Shown: piece after piece, positions 22,694-31,019 of the stretch
Numbering within the stretch: the first letter of the stretch is position 1
Layout: the number at the start of each line of letters is the position of its first letter
NCBI RefSeq assembly: GCF_026262505.1
Contig: NC_067207.1
Coordinates: 32,828,082 to 32,892,081, forward strand
Reading direction: 5' to 3'
Length of the DNA: 64,000 nucleotides
Source of the DNA: Trichomonas vaginalis G3
Lineage: Eukaryota > Parabasalia > Trichomonadida > Trichomonadidae
Position numbers and translations under genes: made by a program
Notes under the pieces: model-generated
The model's input: the letters and a program-made list of their open reading frames with translations, nothing else
Told to the model about the DNA's origin: nothing
Databases searched by the model: none

Positions 22694-23677
22694 TTATCTA
22701 ACAAAAGATTGGAAGAATTCTTCCCATGATGCAAATTGATGATTATTTTCATCAACAACGTAAGTTCCAAAAGCATCTATTAAAGGATGATTGAATACAC
22801 GGATCACATTTCCATCTTTAAATTTAAGAACAAGACAATTTGGAAGATATTTATCGAATGTACCTGTAAAATCCTTATCTAGTGGTTTCTGTGCAGGATC
22901 AAGGTATAGCCATGATGTATCTTCGTTGTTTGACCTCAATAATGAAACAATTTTTATCATGACTGTATTTTTGGGACCAAACATCGCAAGAAATCGGAAC
23001 AAATCATCGTAGGTAACTATATTTTCTTGAGGTCGTAAAATTGGAGTAATTACATCTATCGCGTTTTCTAAGGTTTGTTCTGGTTGTTTAAAGTAATTCG
23101 CAGCATTTTTGATAAACATTTCTGCAGGCATATCGATTTCATTTTGTGTTATTTCCAAAAAGTCAGATTTTACTATTTCTTGGAAATTCAAATCTTCTTG
23201 TGCAGAAACATGACCGATTTTAAGCATTGTTGCAATGTTGATTGTTTTAGTATCTGAAAGACGAGCTATTTTACCTGGATTTTGAGGGCGTACAGGCCCA
23301 GTATAATTCGGATTTTCTAATTCAGTAAAAATCGTATATTTATTAAAGCCATCACGACACCAACGTGTCCATCCATTCTTATCATGCTGTAATTGCACGA
23401 ATTCTAGATCTCGTAGGTTAACATTCAAAGTATTTAGTTTGATTCCCATGATTTCGGAGACGATTTTCTTGTTCATGCGGAATTCCGAATCATTTATCCA
23501 TCCCAAACCAAATTCATCTTGAAGTTGAGGTTCTGTTTCAAGAAATGTAAGTAAGATATGTAATTTTTTAGGAAATCTAGAACTAGGATCGCGACTGGCT
23601 TTCCTTTTAAGTGCAGTTACAATGTCTGAAGGGAGTTTCGCAAGAAGAGGAGAGTCAGTTCTCCCTTGCTCAGACAT
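22694..23677 (-). CDS. Initiator-binding protein, IBP39 family
   Basis: A 327-residue protein close in length to T. vaginalis IBP39, which binds the Inr and bridges to RNA polymerase II. Residues about 10-120 fit the initiator-binding (winged-helix) domain, with FRMNKKIVSEIMGIKLNTLN (about 66-85), LRDLEFVQLQ and GWTRW (about 102-106). Residues about 185-327 would be the C-terminal domain, ending FDKYLPNCLVLKFKDGNVIRVF...WEEFFQSFVR. There is no TM segment. The family has several paralogues in trichomonads, so this one may read a different promoter class. The start is the ATG at 23675-23677. Confidence 0.8.
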   Translation of the reverse strand: MSEQGRTDSPLLAKLPSDIVTALKRKASRDPSSRFPKKLHILLTFLETEPQLQDEFGLGWINDSEFRMNKKIVSEIMGIKLNTLNVNLRDLEFVQLQHDKNGWTRWCRDGFNKYTIFTELENPNYTGPVRPQNPGKIARLSDTKTINIATMLKIGHVSAQEDLNFQEIVKSDFLEITQNEIDMPAEMFIKNAANYFKQPEQTLENAIDVITPILRPQENIVTYDDLFRFLAMFGPKNTVMIKIVSLLRSNNEDTSWLYLDPAQKPLDKDFTGTFDKYLPNCLVLKFKDGNVIRVFNHPLIDAFGTYVVDENNHQFASWEEFFQSFVR

Positions 23678-24192
23678 GAAATCTGCCTTCAGTCAGAAAT
23701 GTCAACATTTCCCATCACATATCTTCAAAATTACTTTAGCTTTCGATTGAAGATATTTGTTAATTTCGGAGTTGTCAATAAAAAATTTTTATTCGCGATT
23801 TTTTTTGAAAGAAATTTATTTAATCGAGAAATTTATGATGAGTCTATATTGTTGGTGATATGCAATTCGTATTTTTTATCGTATTGAAATTGGATAATTG
23901 AAATTTTTGGATAGAAAATTAAACTCACATCAAATAGAAAATCAATCTCAATGTTTATTTTGAATTTTAATTGATAACAGTATTGAATTTTTTTAATTGT
24001 TAATAATAATATATATTGCATAACAAAGATATGTGATGAGAAGGTTTTCAATAAATTTTTTAAACCGCCCATGTAAACTTATTGTATCATCATTAATTCG
24101 TTAATTTTTTTCAATATTAATATTATTTGCATCCATATAGTTTCCATTCTCATTTCCAAAATAACTGATATAAAAAAATTTTTAAAATTCAA
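23678..24192. other. Intergenic region between divergent host genes
   Basis: About 0.5 kb of A/T-rich spacer holding the promoters of the IBP39-like gene (left) and the KATNIP-like gene (right). The latter's ATG follows AATTCAA. No other structure recognised. Confidence 0.5.
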
Positions 24193-25497
24193 ATGTCTAC
24201 AAAGCCAACTTTAGCAGCTTTACCTAGGGTCCGACCATCCTCTTTAAAGCCCATGCCATTAAAAGAGGGACACAAGTCTACCGAACCCACAGTTTTGAAT
24301 CAGCCATTTCCTGAAATTTCATTTCAGGGTCCTCTTCCAGGAATTCCAGCCATGTCTAGAAAGCTCTCTCGTCGCTTTTCAAGCGTAAATTCTACGACTG
24401 ATGCATCCGAAGCAATGAAATTGGCCAGAAGAAAAAATTCATTTTCGTATAAACCAGCGCAACTACCTTCTTTTGAACTTGATTACACAATCACACTCCA
24501 TATTATGAGCAACTGGGGTGATCCAAATGAAATTACTGTATCAGAGATTGATTTTTTGGGAGAAGATAAATCTTCTTTGAAGGTTACTAAAGTTTCACCG
24601 GATATCCCAACAGAAGACAAAAACTCGTTTGCTTTAATGTCAAATGGAGTACTTGTTAAAGCAAATGACAATGAACGTTGGATTCATAGCTGGAAACAAA
24701 ACCAAGAACCTATCGTTGTTCATTTTACGATAACATCATGTCAACCACCAAAATTCGTTCGTATTTGGAATACAGAAGATAGATCTGAACGAAATATGAA
24801 GAAATTTGCAGTTTTTCTCGAAAACGAGTTCGTAGGATCAAAGGAAGTTCCTCAACAGTTCGGAGCCGTCCTTCCTTTAACTAGAATGATAACTCCAAGT
24901 TCAGAATCAGTTCTTAAGCTTGTTAACTTCACAACATACTTCAATGAGTTATTTAAAGACGCCTATGGAACCCTACCAATCCGAAAAACATCGAAAATCA
25001 TGATTCGAATCTACAGATCTTTCACAGATCAAGACATGCACATAGGACTTAACTGCATTGATATATTCGACTGCAAAGGAAATGTCATCGAACAGACAGA
25101 TATTCGATATTTACGAATCGACGGAGCCACGAATTACTCAAGTCCTTTGAATTGTTTCAAAGAAAAGAAAGTTGGAGTGGCTGTCAACGAAATTTGGATT
25201 GCTGAACGTAAATACGGTGAACCGATCGAGTTTTTGATAGAATTACAAGTTCCAACTCAAATTGCTTTATTTAGGTTTTACAACTTGAATTTTGAGGAAG
25301 AATCTTACAATTTAGGTGTATCTGACTTATCTATATTCATGGATGACGTTTTAGCTGCTCAGAGACGCTTAGGAAAAGCTGATGGGCCGATTTACAGAAA
25401 TAACAAGGGTATTACTGATGTATGGGTTTGCCAATCAAATATAATTAAGGATTTACCAAAGATTGCTGAGATATTTAATGTTATTTATGAAGAATAG
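24193..25497 (+). CDS. KATNIP-like (DUF4457 domain) protein
   Basis: A 434-residue protein with a disordered, Pro- and basic-rich N-terminus (about 1-95) and two related beta-sandwich modules. Module 1 (about 97-235) starts YTITLHIMSNWGDPNEITVSEIDF and contains PPKFVRIWNTEDRSERNMKKFAVFLENEFV. Module 2 (about 280-430) contains MIRIYRSFTDQDMHIGLN and IALFRFYNLN...GVSDLSIFMDD. This matches the pattern of the katanin-interacting protein KATNIP (KIAA0556), a microtubule- and cilium-associated protein, though metazoan KATNIP is far longer. A flagellar or cytoskeletal role is the inference. It is intact. Confidence 0.75.
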   Translation: MSTKPTLAALPRVRPSSLKPMPLKEGHKSTEPTVLNQPFPEISFQGPLPGIPAMSRKLSRRFSSVNSTTDASEAMKLARRKNSFSYKPAQLPSFELDYTITLHIMSNWGDPNEITVSEIDFLGEDKSSLKVTKVSPDIPTEDKNSFALMSNGVLVKANDNERWIHSWKQNQEPIVVHFTITSCQPPKFVRIWNTEDRSERNMKKFAVFLENEFVGSKEVPQQFGAVLPLTRMITPSSESVLKLVNFTTYFNELFKDAYGTLPIRKTSKIMIRIYRSFTDQDMHIGLNCIDIFDCKGNVIEQTDIRYLRIDGATNYSSPLNCFKEKKVGVAVNEIWIAERKYGEPIEFLIELQVPTQIALFRFYNLNFEEESYNLGVSDLSIFMDDVLAAQRRLGKADGPIYRNNKGITDVWVCQSNIIKDLPKIAEIFNVIYEE

Positions 25498-25853
25498 ACT
25501 TTTATTTTTTATTTTTTAAAATTTTGTTTTGTATGCTGTTTTACATGATATATTTTTACTCAACATGAATAATTTTGGCAATTTTTAATCCGAAAAGGTT
25601 CATTTCAGATCAAAATTCCGATCTTTTATTTCGGTATCTCAAAATTATTGATTCATAATAGAGATTTGATCTTTTTTAAGCAATAGTTTATAGTAAAGTT
25701 ATTAATTCTATGATTTGTTCATTTTTCAGTTCAAAATAACGATTTTTGGTTGAACAATAAACTGTTTTTTAAAAGGGGTCAGTAATATTTATACAGATAA
25801 AAGATTTATTACACGACAAGATTTTACAAAAAAATAGATAGTATCATACTTAA
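25498..25853. other. Spacer between convergent genes
   Basis: A/T-rich 3' spacer between the KATNIP-like and UBFD1-like genes. Nothing else recognised. Confidence 0.5.
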
Positions 25854-26474
25854 TTAGAGAATTGCGCGAATGAGCTTCTGGTATTGAGAAGGAACGAAGT
25901 AGAACCATCTGTTTCCATTCTCTGTCATCATACCTAAGGCCATGTAACCTGGGTATTGGTCAATAGGGATAAGTTTCATCGCTTTGATGCTTGAAGTGTA
26001 TATTCTCTCTGTCTTGCCGTCATCAGCGACAGAGAAGAGGGCATCTGATTCAAAAGAGATTGTGGTCCTGACGCCTTCTGTATTCTTGACAATGAATGGA
26101 ACTTTTGGTAAAACAGCGGTTTCGAACTGGCTTGTTGCGATGAATCCTTCTGGGAGACCAGCATTGATGATGCCTCTATGCTGTGGCTCACGAAGCGTAT
26201 CGATGATCTGTGGTTTGTATAACACATTTCTGACTGTGCTTGTCTCTGGTTTGGAAGCTTTGATCTTTGGAGCAACAGATGCCAATAGGAAGATCTTCAT
26301 GCCCTCGGAAAGTGGATCTGGAATGTTGAGTGACTTTCCGCGGCAAATAATTTTTTGCTTTTCTCTTGGGATTTCGAACTTCTTTGTGATCTCATCCATA
26401 AGGACACCGGCATTGGCATCCTTTGGGAGCTTGAACTCGTGATTCTGGTTGTTGTAGAGAATGCTAACTTGCAT
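25854..26474 (-). CDS. UBFD1-like ubiquitin-fold protein
   Basis: A 206-residue protein with an N-terminal ubiquitin-like domain (about 1-68: MQVSILYNNQNHEFKLP ... KIICRGKSLN). A C-terminal domain follows whose order of motifs fits UBFD1: H-R-G-I-I-N-A-G near 100-107, LPKVPF, a beta-rich stretch, SIKAMKLIPID, YFVPSQYQKLIRAIL at the end. UBFD1 is linked to ubiquitin and NF-kB signalling in animals; the protist role is unknown. The ATG at 26474 is chosen because the ubiquitin fold starts there. The frame remains open upstream but has no family similarity. No membrane segment. Confidence 0.75.
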   Translation of the reverse strand: MQVSILYNNQNHEFKLPKDANAGVLMDEITKKFEIPREKQKIICRGKSLNIPDPLSEGMKIFLLASVAPKIKASKPETSTVRNVLYKPQIIDTLREPQHRGIINAGLPEGFIATSQFETAVLPKVPFIVKNTEGVRTTISFESDALFSVADDGKTERIYTSSIKAMKLIPIDQYPGYMALGMMTENGNRWFYFVPSQYQKLIRAIL

Positions 26475-27046
26475 TTTTAAAATTGGTCGAAACAGAAAAA
26501 TTTTTCTCGGTCTCAAAAGCAAAAATTTTTGACGCATAAAAATTTTATTCAGTGGTCAGTGTAAGATACGCATCTTATACATTTTTCTTGATTTTTATCC
26601 CAATTGATTGTATAACATTGAATTTTAAAACTTATTCAATAAAATCAAATTATTAATTTTTTTTAGTATTTGATAATGATAAAAATTCCGATTTTTCCAA
26701 CAAATTCAAGCCGTGTTAACTGATCGTCGTTTCATTAGGAGATTTCAAGCACTCTTGTTTTCATGCAAAATTATATGGATTTCTAAAAAATTTTCAAAAT
26801 CAACTTTTTGAATGATTTCAACTACTTTTTGGTAAAAGATTTGTTACAAAATCGTTAGTAATTATTTATGTACTTTTTTTAATTAAAGAGTAATTATAGT
26901 GTTAAAATAGGGTAATCCTCATTCAATCTGATCATTAAATTTCTTTTTCCAAATAAATTTGCCCCCGCTATTGGAATGAACCGAATAGCAGAAAAATAAG
27001 TTAAATTATTCAATTCATCAAACAATAATTCCAGCACATGTAATGA
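26475..27046. other. Host DNA up to the outer Maverick
   Basis: An A/T-rich spacer with no gene. The change to the higher-GC, A-strand-biased coding DNA of the outer Maverick is near 27.05 kb. No terminal inverted repeat is visible there, so the outer element seems to lack its left end. Confidence 0.55.
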
Positions 27047-29434
27047 ACAACTGTTGTGGAAAGTCAAGAAAAAGAGTTACAACAGACCAAAACAGACCTA
27101 GTAAATGCTTTCTTAAGAACGAAAAGTCAGGTAGGACATTATGCTGCAGATGGAACATATGTGCCAGCTGGTGGAACTTATATACCACCAAACCCTCCAA
27201 GAGAAGCACCTGCACCAGGACTACCTAAAACATTTACATCGTCACATGGACACAGACACAGGCATGCACCAAAACCAACACAACAACCAACAGTTCAAAA
27301 TCCAGCACCACAACAACAACCAAAACCAACAGTTCAAAACCCTGCACAACAACCAACAGTTCAAAACCCTGCACAACAACAACAACAACCAAAACCAACA
27401 GTTCAAAACCCTGCACAACAACAACCAAAACCAACAGTTCAAAACCCTGCACCTGCACCACAACAACAACCAACAGTTCAAAACCCTGCACAACAACAAC
27501 CACAAACAGAGCAAGGACATAAAAGAAGTAGAGAAAAAGGAAACCAAGAATTCTTAAAAATGCTTAAGGAAGATTATGGTTACCCAGATACTCTTGACTT
27601 TAGTGACAGATATAAAGAAGCTATTAGAAAGTTCAAGGAAGGAAATACTGACCCGAACCTATTTAGCTTTATGGTTCAGCATAAAATCGGATATAATCTC
27701 AAACCTGGAAAATACAAGCTCGCTAAGGGATATGATTTAATAGCATATCATCCAAATGACATGAATGAATTTACTCCGAGATATTTGATGTCAGAGCTAA
27801 ATGATAATTCAACTCTCTTCATGAAACGCGTAAAAAATAGAGACGGAACGAAAGAAGAAAGGTTTATGAGTCCGGATGACTTAGATAGGGAACTTGTTAA
27901 AAACGGTCTCGGAATATATGAAATGCCAGCAGATGAGGTACAAGAAACTCAACAGGAAGAAGTTCAGATACAACCAGACATGGAAGAAATAGTTCAGCAA
28001 CAACAGCTAGAAGAGCCTGAAGGAAACGAACAAGTCCCTCCTTTGGAAACTAACTTCACAGAACTAGATGAAGATTTGGAACAGCCGAAAAATCTTGACC
28101 CCCAACAAGAGTATGAGGTGAATATGGAATCTTTCCAAGAGTCTAAGAAAAATTCGGCTGACATAGTAGAAGAATATCGAAAAATGTTCACCGACATACA
28201 AAAGACTCCAACATCAGATGAAAATATTCAGCATAGAATGGAAGTACTGAAAGAAAATGTACGCAAATACAATAATCCTTTTTACTTACGACCATATAAC
28301 GTTCAATCTTTGGCTGAACTCGGTGAAAATAAAAGGTTAAATTTCAACAAAACATATAGAAATGAAACATTGTTTAAAGTTCATTCAGAACCTAACCAAT
28401 ATGGAAACAAACCTACTTTTGTTTCTGCAGACTATGGAACTACAATGAGATGGGGTCATAAAGCTAATCCGGATAGGTGGTTCATAAACTTACAACCTCA
28501 ATTCCAAGAAGTTGTAGACGCAATGGAAGTCAATGGTGAACCAGATATAACGGGTATTTTCAGCGCGGCTTTAATGCCATTGAAAGATATGAAAGATGCA
28601 GATATTTTGGACCAGTATGAAATGAACATGGCTGAGGGAAATATAACACCTGACGTTCTAGAACATTTATCTCAAAGAACTACACAGAACCATAGAGATG
28701 GTATATTTGGTGAAGAGTTTAGAAAGAAAGTTAGGGAGAGAGAAGGAAGAGAACCTATTGTACATGACCTTGCAAACGAAAGTTTGCAAAATGTCATAAA
28801 AACTTACTTTGCAGACAATGAACCGAGAATGGATGAATATTTAAGAAAACTCAAATGGACAGTACCAAATGAAATGTTAGTATTGAAAAACATGTTCCTT
28901 GACAAAATAAAACCAACTACAGAAATAAATGACGCAAGACTGAAACATTGGGTAAAAGCTTTCCCATTCACAAAAGATATTATTGGTTACATGGAAAGAA
29001 AACCAGAATGGCTACAAAAACATATATTTGGAAACGAGCTTATTCCATATGGACAAGCTCTGTTTGAAGAGCTTGAACCGGAAACTCAGGAAAGAGTCAT
29101 GCAAACAATACGCGAAGACTCAAATACAAACTATGACAAAATCTTTCTAGGATATAGGTTACCTGAGATGGGCGACCAAAGCCCAAAGGCAAAAAGGACA
29201 TGGGAAATTTACAACATACTAGGTGAACATGAGGCAAAGATGCAACAACTTGAAGCAGAGGGCAAGTTACCAAAAGCGACACCAAAGAAGAAGAGAAGAG
29301 TAGAACAAAGTGAAAGTAGTGAAGAAGTAACTTCATCTAGTGAAAGTAGTGGCAATGAAGGAAAAAGAAGAGTTAAAAACTCAGTCAGGAAGAAAGTAAA
29401 GCTTGGTACGAGTGGGTTCTATTATGACACATAA
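27047..29434 (+). CDS. Large PTVQNPA-repeat protein of the outer Maverick
   Basis: A long open frame (about 790 residues) of unknown function, lying just left of the capsid gene. About eight copies of a Pro/Gln-rich unit (PTVQNPAQQ-like) occupy roughly residues 75-155. After it comes a mainly helical, charged region, then a Gln/Glu-rich linker (about 280-350), a folded-looking region (about 400-720) and a basic, Ser-rich tail with KKKRR and RKKVKLG clusters. The tail could serve nuclear import or DNA binding. Its position suggests a virion or packaging protein, but that is inference. The element is incomplete on this side, so the 5' end may be missing. Confidence 0.6.
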   Translation, partial: TTVVESQEKELQQTKTDLVNAFLRTKSQVGHYAADGTYVPAGGTYIPPNPPREAPAPGLPKTFTSSHGHRHRHAPKPTQQPTVQNPAPQQQPKPTVQNPAQQPTVQNPAQQQQQPKPTVQNPAQQQPKPTVQNPAPAPQQQPTVQNPAQQQPQTEQGHKRSREKGNQEFLKMLKEDYGYPDTLDFSDRYKEAIRKFKEGNTDPNLFSFMVQHKIGYNLKPGKYKLAKGYDLIAYHPNDMNEFTPRYLMSELNDNSTLFMKRVKNRDGTKEERFMSPDDLDRELVKNGLGIYEMPADEVQETQQEEVQIQPDMEEIVQQQQLEEPEGNEQVPPLETNFTELDEDLEQPKNLDPQQEYEVNMESFQESKKNSADIVEEYRKMFTDIQKTPTSDENIQHRMEVLKENVRKYNNPFYLRPYNVQSLAELGENKRLNFNKTYRNETLFKVHSEPNQYGNKPTFVSADYGTTMRWGHKANPDRWFINLQPQFQEVVDAMEVNGEPDITGIFSAALMPLKDMKDADILDQYEMNMAEGNITPDVLEHLSQRTTQNHRDGIFGEEFRKKVREREGREPIVHDLANESLQNVIKTYFADNEPRMDEYLRKLKWTVPNEMLVLKNMFLDKIKPTTEINDARLKHWVKAFPFTKDIIGYMERKPEWLQKHIFGNELIPYGQALFEELEPETQERVMQTIREDSNTNYDKIFLGYRLPEMGDQSPKAKRTWEIYNILGEHEAKMQQLEAEGKLPKATPKKKRRVEQSESSEEVTSSSESSGNEGKRRVKNSVRKKVKLGTSGFYYDT
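27281..27510 (+). repeat. PTVQNPA tandem repeat
   Basis: DNA repeat CCAACAGTTCAAAACCCTGC with variable CAA/CAACAAC spacers, at least seven units, coding for PTVQNPA plus Gln/Pro. Length variation by slippage is likely. Confidence 0.85.
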
Positions 29435-29466
29435 ATCCAACTATTCTATATTTTTACCCATATGAA

Positions 29467-29584
29467 ATGTACGCCGCTCAGAATATAACGCCAACAGTTT
29501 TGGATGCCATGAACGGAAATGTTTCCGAATGGTATAACGAATGCGACAATGCCATTAGAAGGTCAGAAATAGTTCCTGGAACTT
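29467..29584 (+). pseudogene. Left end of the outer Maverick capsid gene
   Basis: The ATG at 29467 follows TATTTTTACCC, which fits the element promoter motif. The short coding stretch ends at the AACTT target site where the inner element is inserted. The remainder of the gene is at 54744-56140. The interruption by the inner element is the main reason to call this a fossil. Confidence 0.7.
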
Positions 29585-30262
29585 AGTTAGTATACATATC
29601 ATGGGTACGGCGGCACTGCGCGCCTCCTTACCCATTATATGTGAATTTGACACTTTACGAAACCGTTAACGTATATTTTACAACACAAACGACAACACTA
29701 ACTTAACCTTAAATATTTACAAAGCCACTAACGACTTCACTAACGAATTCACTAATGTTTTCACAAACGACTTCACTAATGTAAAAATAAACGTTCTCAC
29801 TTACAAAAGTATTGCAACTCCTCCCATTGCTGTGCTTCATATAACAGCTCATAATCTTCTGACTCACTTTCTTCTTCATATAGGTCAAAATCACTGTCAT
29901 AGTTTATACCTGTAAGTTTTGACAAAGCTAATGAAACACGCTTACCGTTTGTATCATATGCTTGTATAAACTTTCCATTATGCTTGTAGTCATAAACGCT
30001 CAAACTAACTTTACCCTTTCTCCCTCGTATCTGATAGAATGTATTTTCACGAGGAACGAAGAACAAATTCTTGAACTCATGACCGTTGTAGTTTGTTATC
30101 TCAATAGTTTTCGTCATTTATATAAAAATAAACTTAAAAATTAATGATATCACCACCCTCACACGTATGAAAACATAGCACAAAAATAAATTTAGGTGAA
30201 GTGGTGAGATCTCACCTGTTTTTTCACCCTGTTGAATTCATTGCTTTATAACTCTCTTCCTT
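29585..30262 (+). repeat. Left terminal inverted repeat of the inner Maverick
   Basis: About 678 bp matching the reverse complement of 54054-54743. It carries a subterminal hairpin (29592-29644), degenerate ACTTCACTAACG repeats (29726-29780), a 106-codon gene (29797-30117) and a GGTGAGATCTCACC palindrome near 30208. The inner end lies within the 3' end of the 30246 gene. The two copies differ by a 12-bp length change and a few substitutions. Confidence 0.9.
29797..30117 (-). CDS. TIR-encoded 106-residue protein, left copy
   Basis: A small protein of unknown function with a basic, beta-rich start (TKTIEITNYNGHEFKNLFFV) and a strongly acidic end (EEESESEDYE). Being inside the terminal repeat, it exists in two copies per element, the other at 54211-54531, and they differ at only a few residues around 'SVYDYKHNG'. 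The start codon follows TTTATTTTTATATAAATG, a good match to the element promoter motif. A role in end recognition or regulation is speculative. Confidence 0.7.
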   Translation of the reverse strand: MTKTIEITNYNGHEFKNLFFVPRENTFYQIRGRKGKVSLSVYDYKHNGKFIQAYDTNGKRVSLALSKLTGINYDSDFDLYEEESESEDYELLYEAQQWEELQYFCK

Positions 30263-30482
30263 TCTCCAACTCTTCTAACTTCTTCTTAAGTTCAGCAATG
30301 TTGTCCTCATGAAGTTTAATCTTTCTCAAAATTCCTTCTTTATCTAATGGTTGCTTTATCTTTCTAAACTGAACTCTACCATCCTTCATAGTATGAATGT
30401 AAAAACCTTCTGGAATAGTTCCTGATTTAATGTATTCTACCAAAAACTTTTGTTTCATTGCTTCAGTGACTTTATTTGTCAT
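30246..30482 (-). CDS. Small basic/coiled-coil protein of the inner Maverick
   Basis: A 78-residue protein starting MTNKVTEAMKQKFLVEYI, with a short beta part (GFYIHTMKDGRVQFRKI) and a C-terminal coiled coil (ILRKIKLHEDNIAELKKKLEELEKG). Its start part resembles the segment 'HPFYYVSQSKDGKIYVRKRKV' of the 32620 protein, so the two may share a small domain. Its last codons lie in the terminal repeat. Unknown function. I take the ATG at 30482 rather than an upstream TTG. Confidence 0.6.
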   Translation of the reverse strand: MTNKVTEAMKQKFLVEYIKSGTIPEGFYIHTMKDGRVQFRKIKQPLDKEGILRKIKLHEDNIAELKKKLEELEKGREL

Positions 30483-30530
30483 TTCAATCAAATAAAAATT
30501 TTAATATTAAATAAAAATAACGTTATTTTT

Positions 30531-30989
30531 TCAGTAAGGAAACGCAGGAGTTTTACGATTTATTTGAGGAGTAGGTTCTGGTTTAAATGTTGGAGTCGGT
30601 TTAGGAGTTGACTTTTGAACAGGAGTTTGTACTTCCATAGGTTCAGGAGTCATTGAAGGCTTTGCTTGTGAAGGCGTTGGTTTTGGCGAAGGTGTTGGAG
30701 TTTGTTTAACTTCATCTACTTCAGTATTATTTACAACATTTGCTTTATTTCTTTTCAACATCATAACTGCTACTGCTGTAGCTAGCAAACCTAGTGGGAG
30801 ACCATATCTTATATAAGGACTTGACCAAATGCTATTTTTGACAGGAGCTGGTGGAACACCTAACCTTGGTGAGACTGCTCTTTGCCATTGTGCAGCTCGT
30901 AAGAAATATTCAATAGGTGCTCCATAATCGTTTGGTAAAGTTTGTTTCATAGATGGTGAAGGTTCACGAGAGCTTGATGAAGAACTCAT
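30531..30989 (-). CDS. Single-pass membrane protein, Pro/Thr-rich tail
   Basis: A 152-residue protein with a Ser-rich start, a predicted TM segment (about YGLPLGLLATAVAVMML, residues 58-74) followed by a positive KRNK, and a long Pro/Thr/Lys-rich tail (PTPSPKPTPSQAKPS...). The start follows GTTTATTTTTAAAGCTTATAAATG, consistent with the element promoter. Small membrane proteins near the capsid gene recur in these elements; the outer element has one at 61083-61244. Function unknown. Confidence 0.65.
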   Translation of the reverse strand: MSSSSSSREPSPSMKQTLPNDYGAPIEYFLRAAQWQRAVSPRLGVPPAPVKNSIWSSPYIRYGLPLGLLATAVAVMMLKRNKANVVNNTEVDEVKQTPTPSPKPTPSQAKPSMTPEPMEVQTPVQKSTPKPTPTFKPEPTPQINRKTPAFPY

Positions 30990-31019
30990 TTATAAGCTTT
31001 AAAAATAAACGTTCATCCT

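Noticed and set aside
26475-26537. Longer N-terminus for the UBFD1-like protein
   Set aside because: The ubiquitin-like fold begins at the ATG at 26474, and the added residues are a low-complexity Arg/Phe/Leu run.
27281-27510. Regular repeats considered as a CRISPR-like array
   Set aside because: The repeats are in frame, the spacers are only CAA/CCA variations, and they encode a protein repeat. The setting is eukaryotic.
27234-27547. Val/Leu-rich frames opposite the PTVQNPA repeat
   Set aside because: They are the reverse reading of a Gln/Pro-rich DNA repeat and have no independent support.
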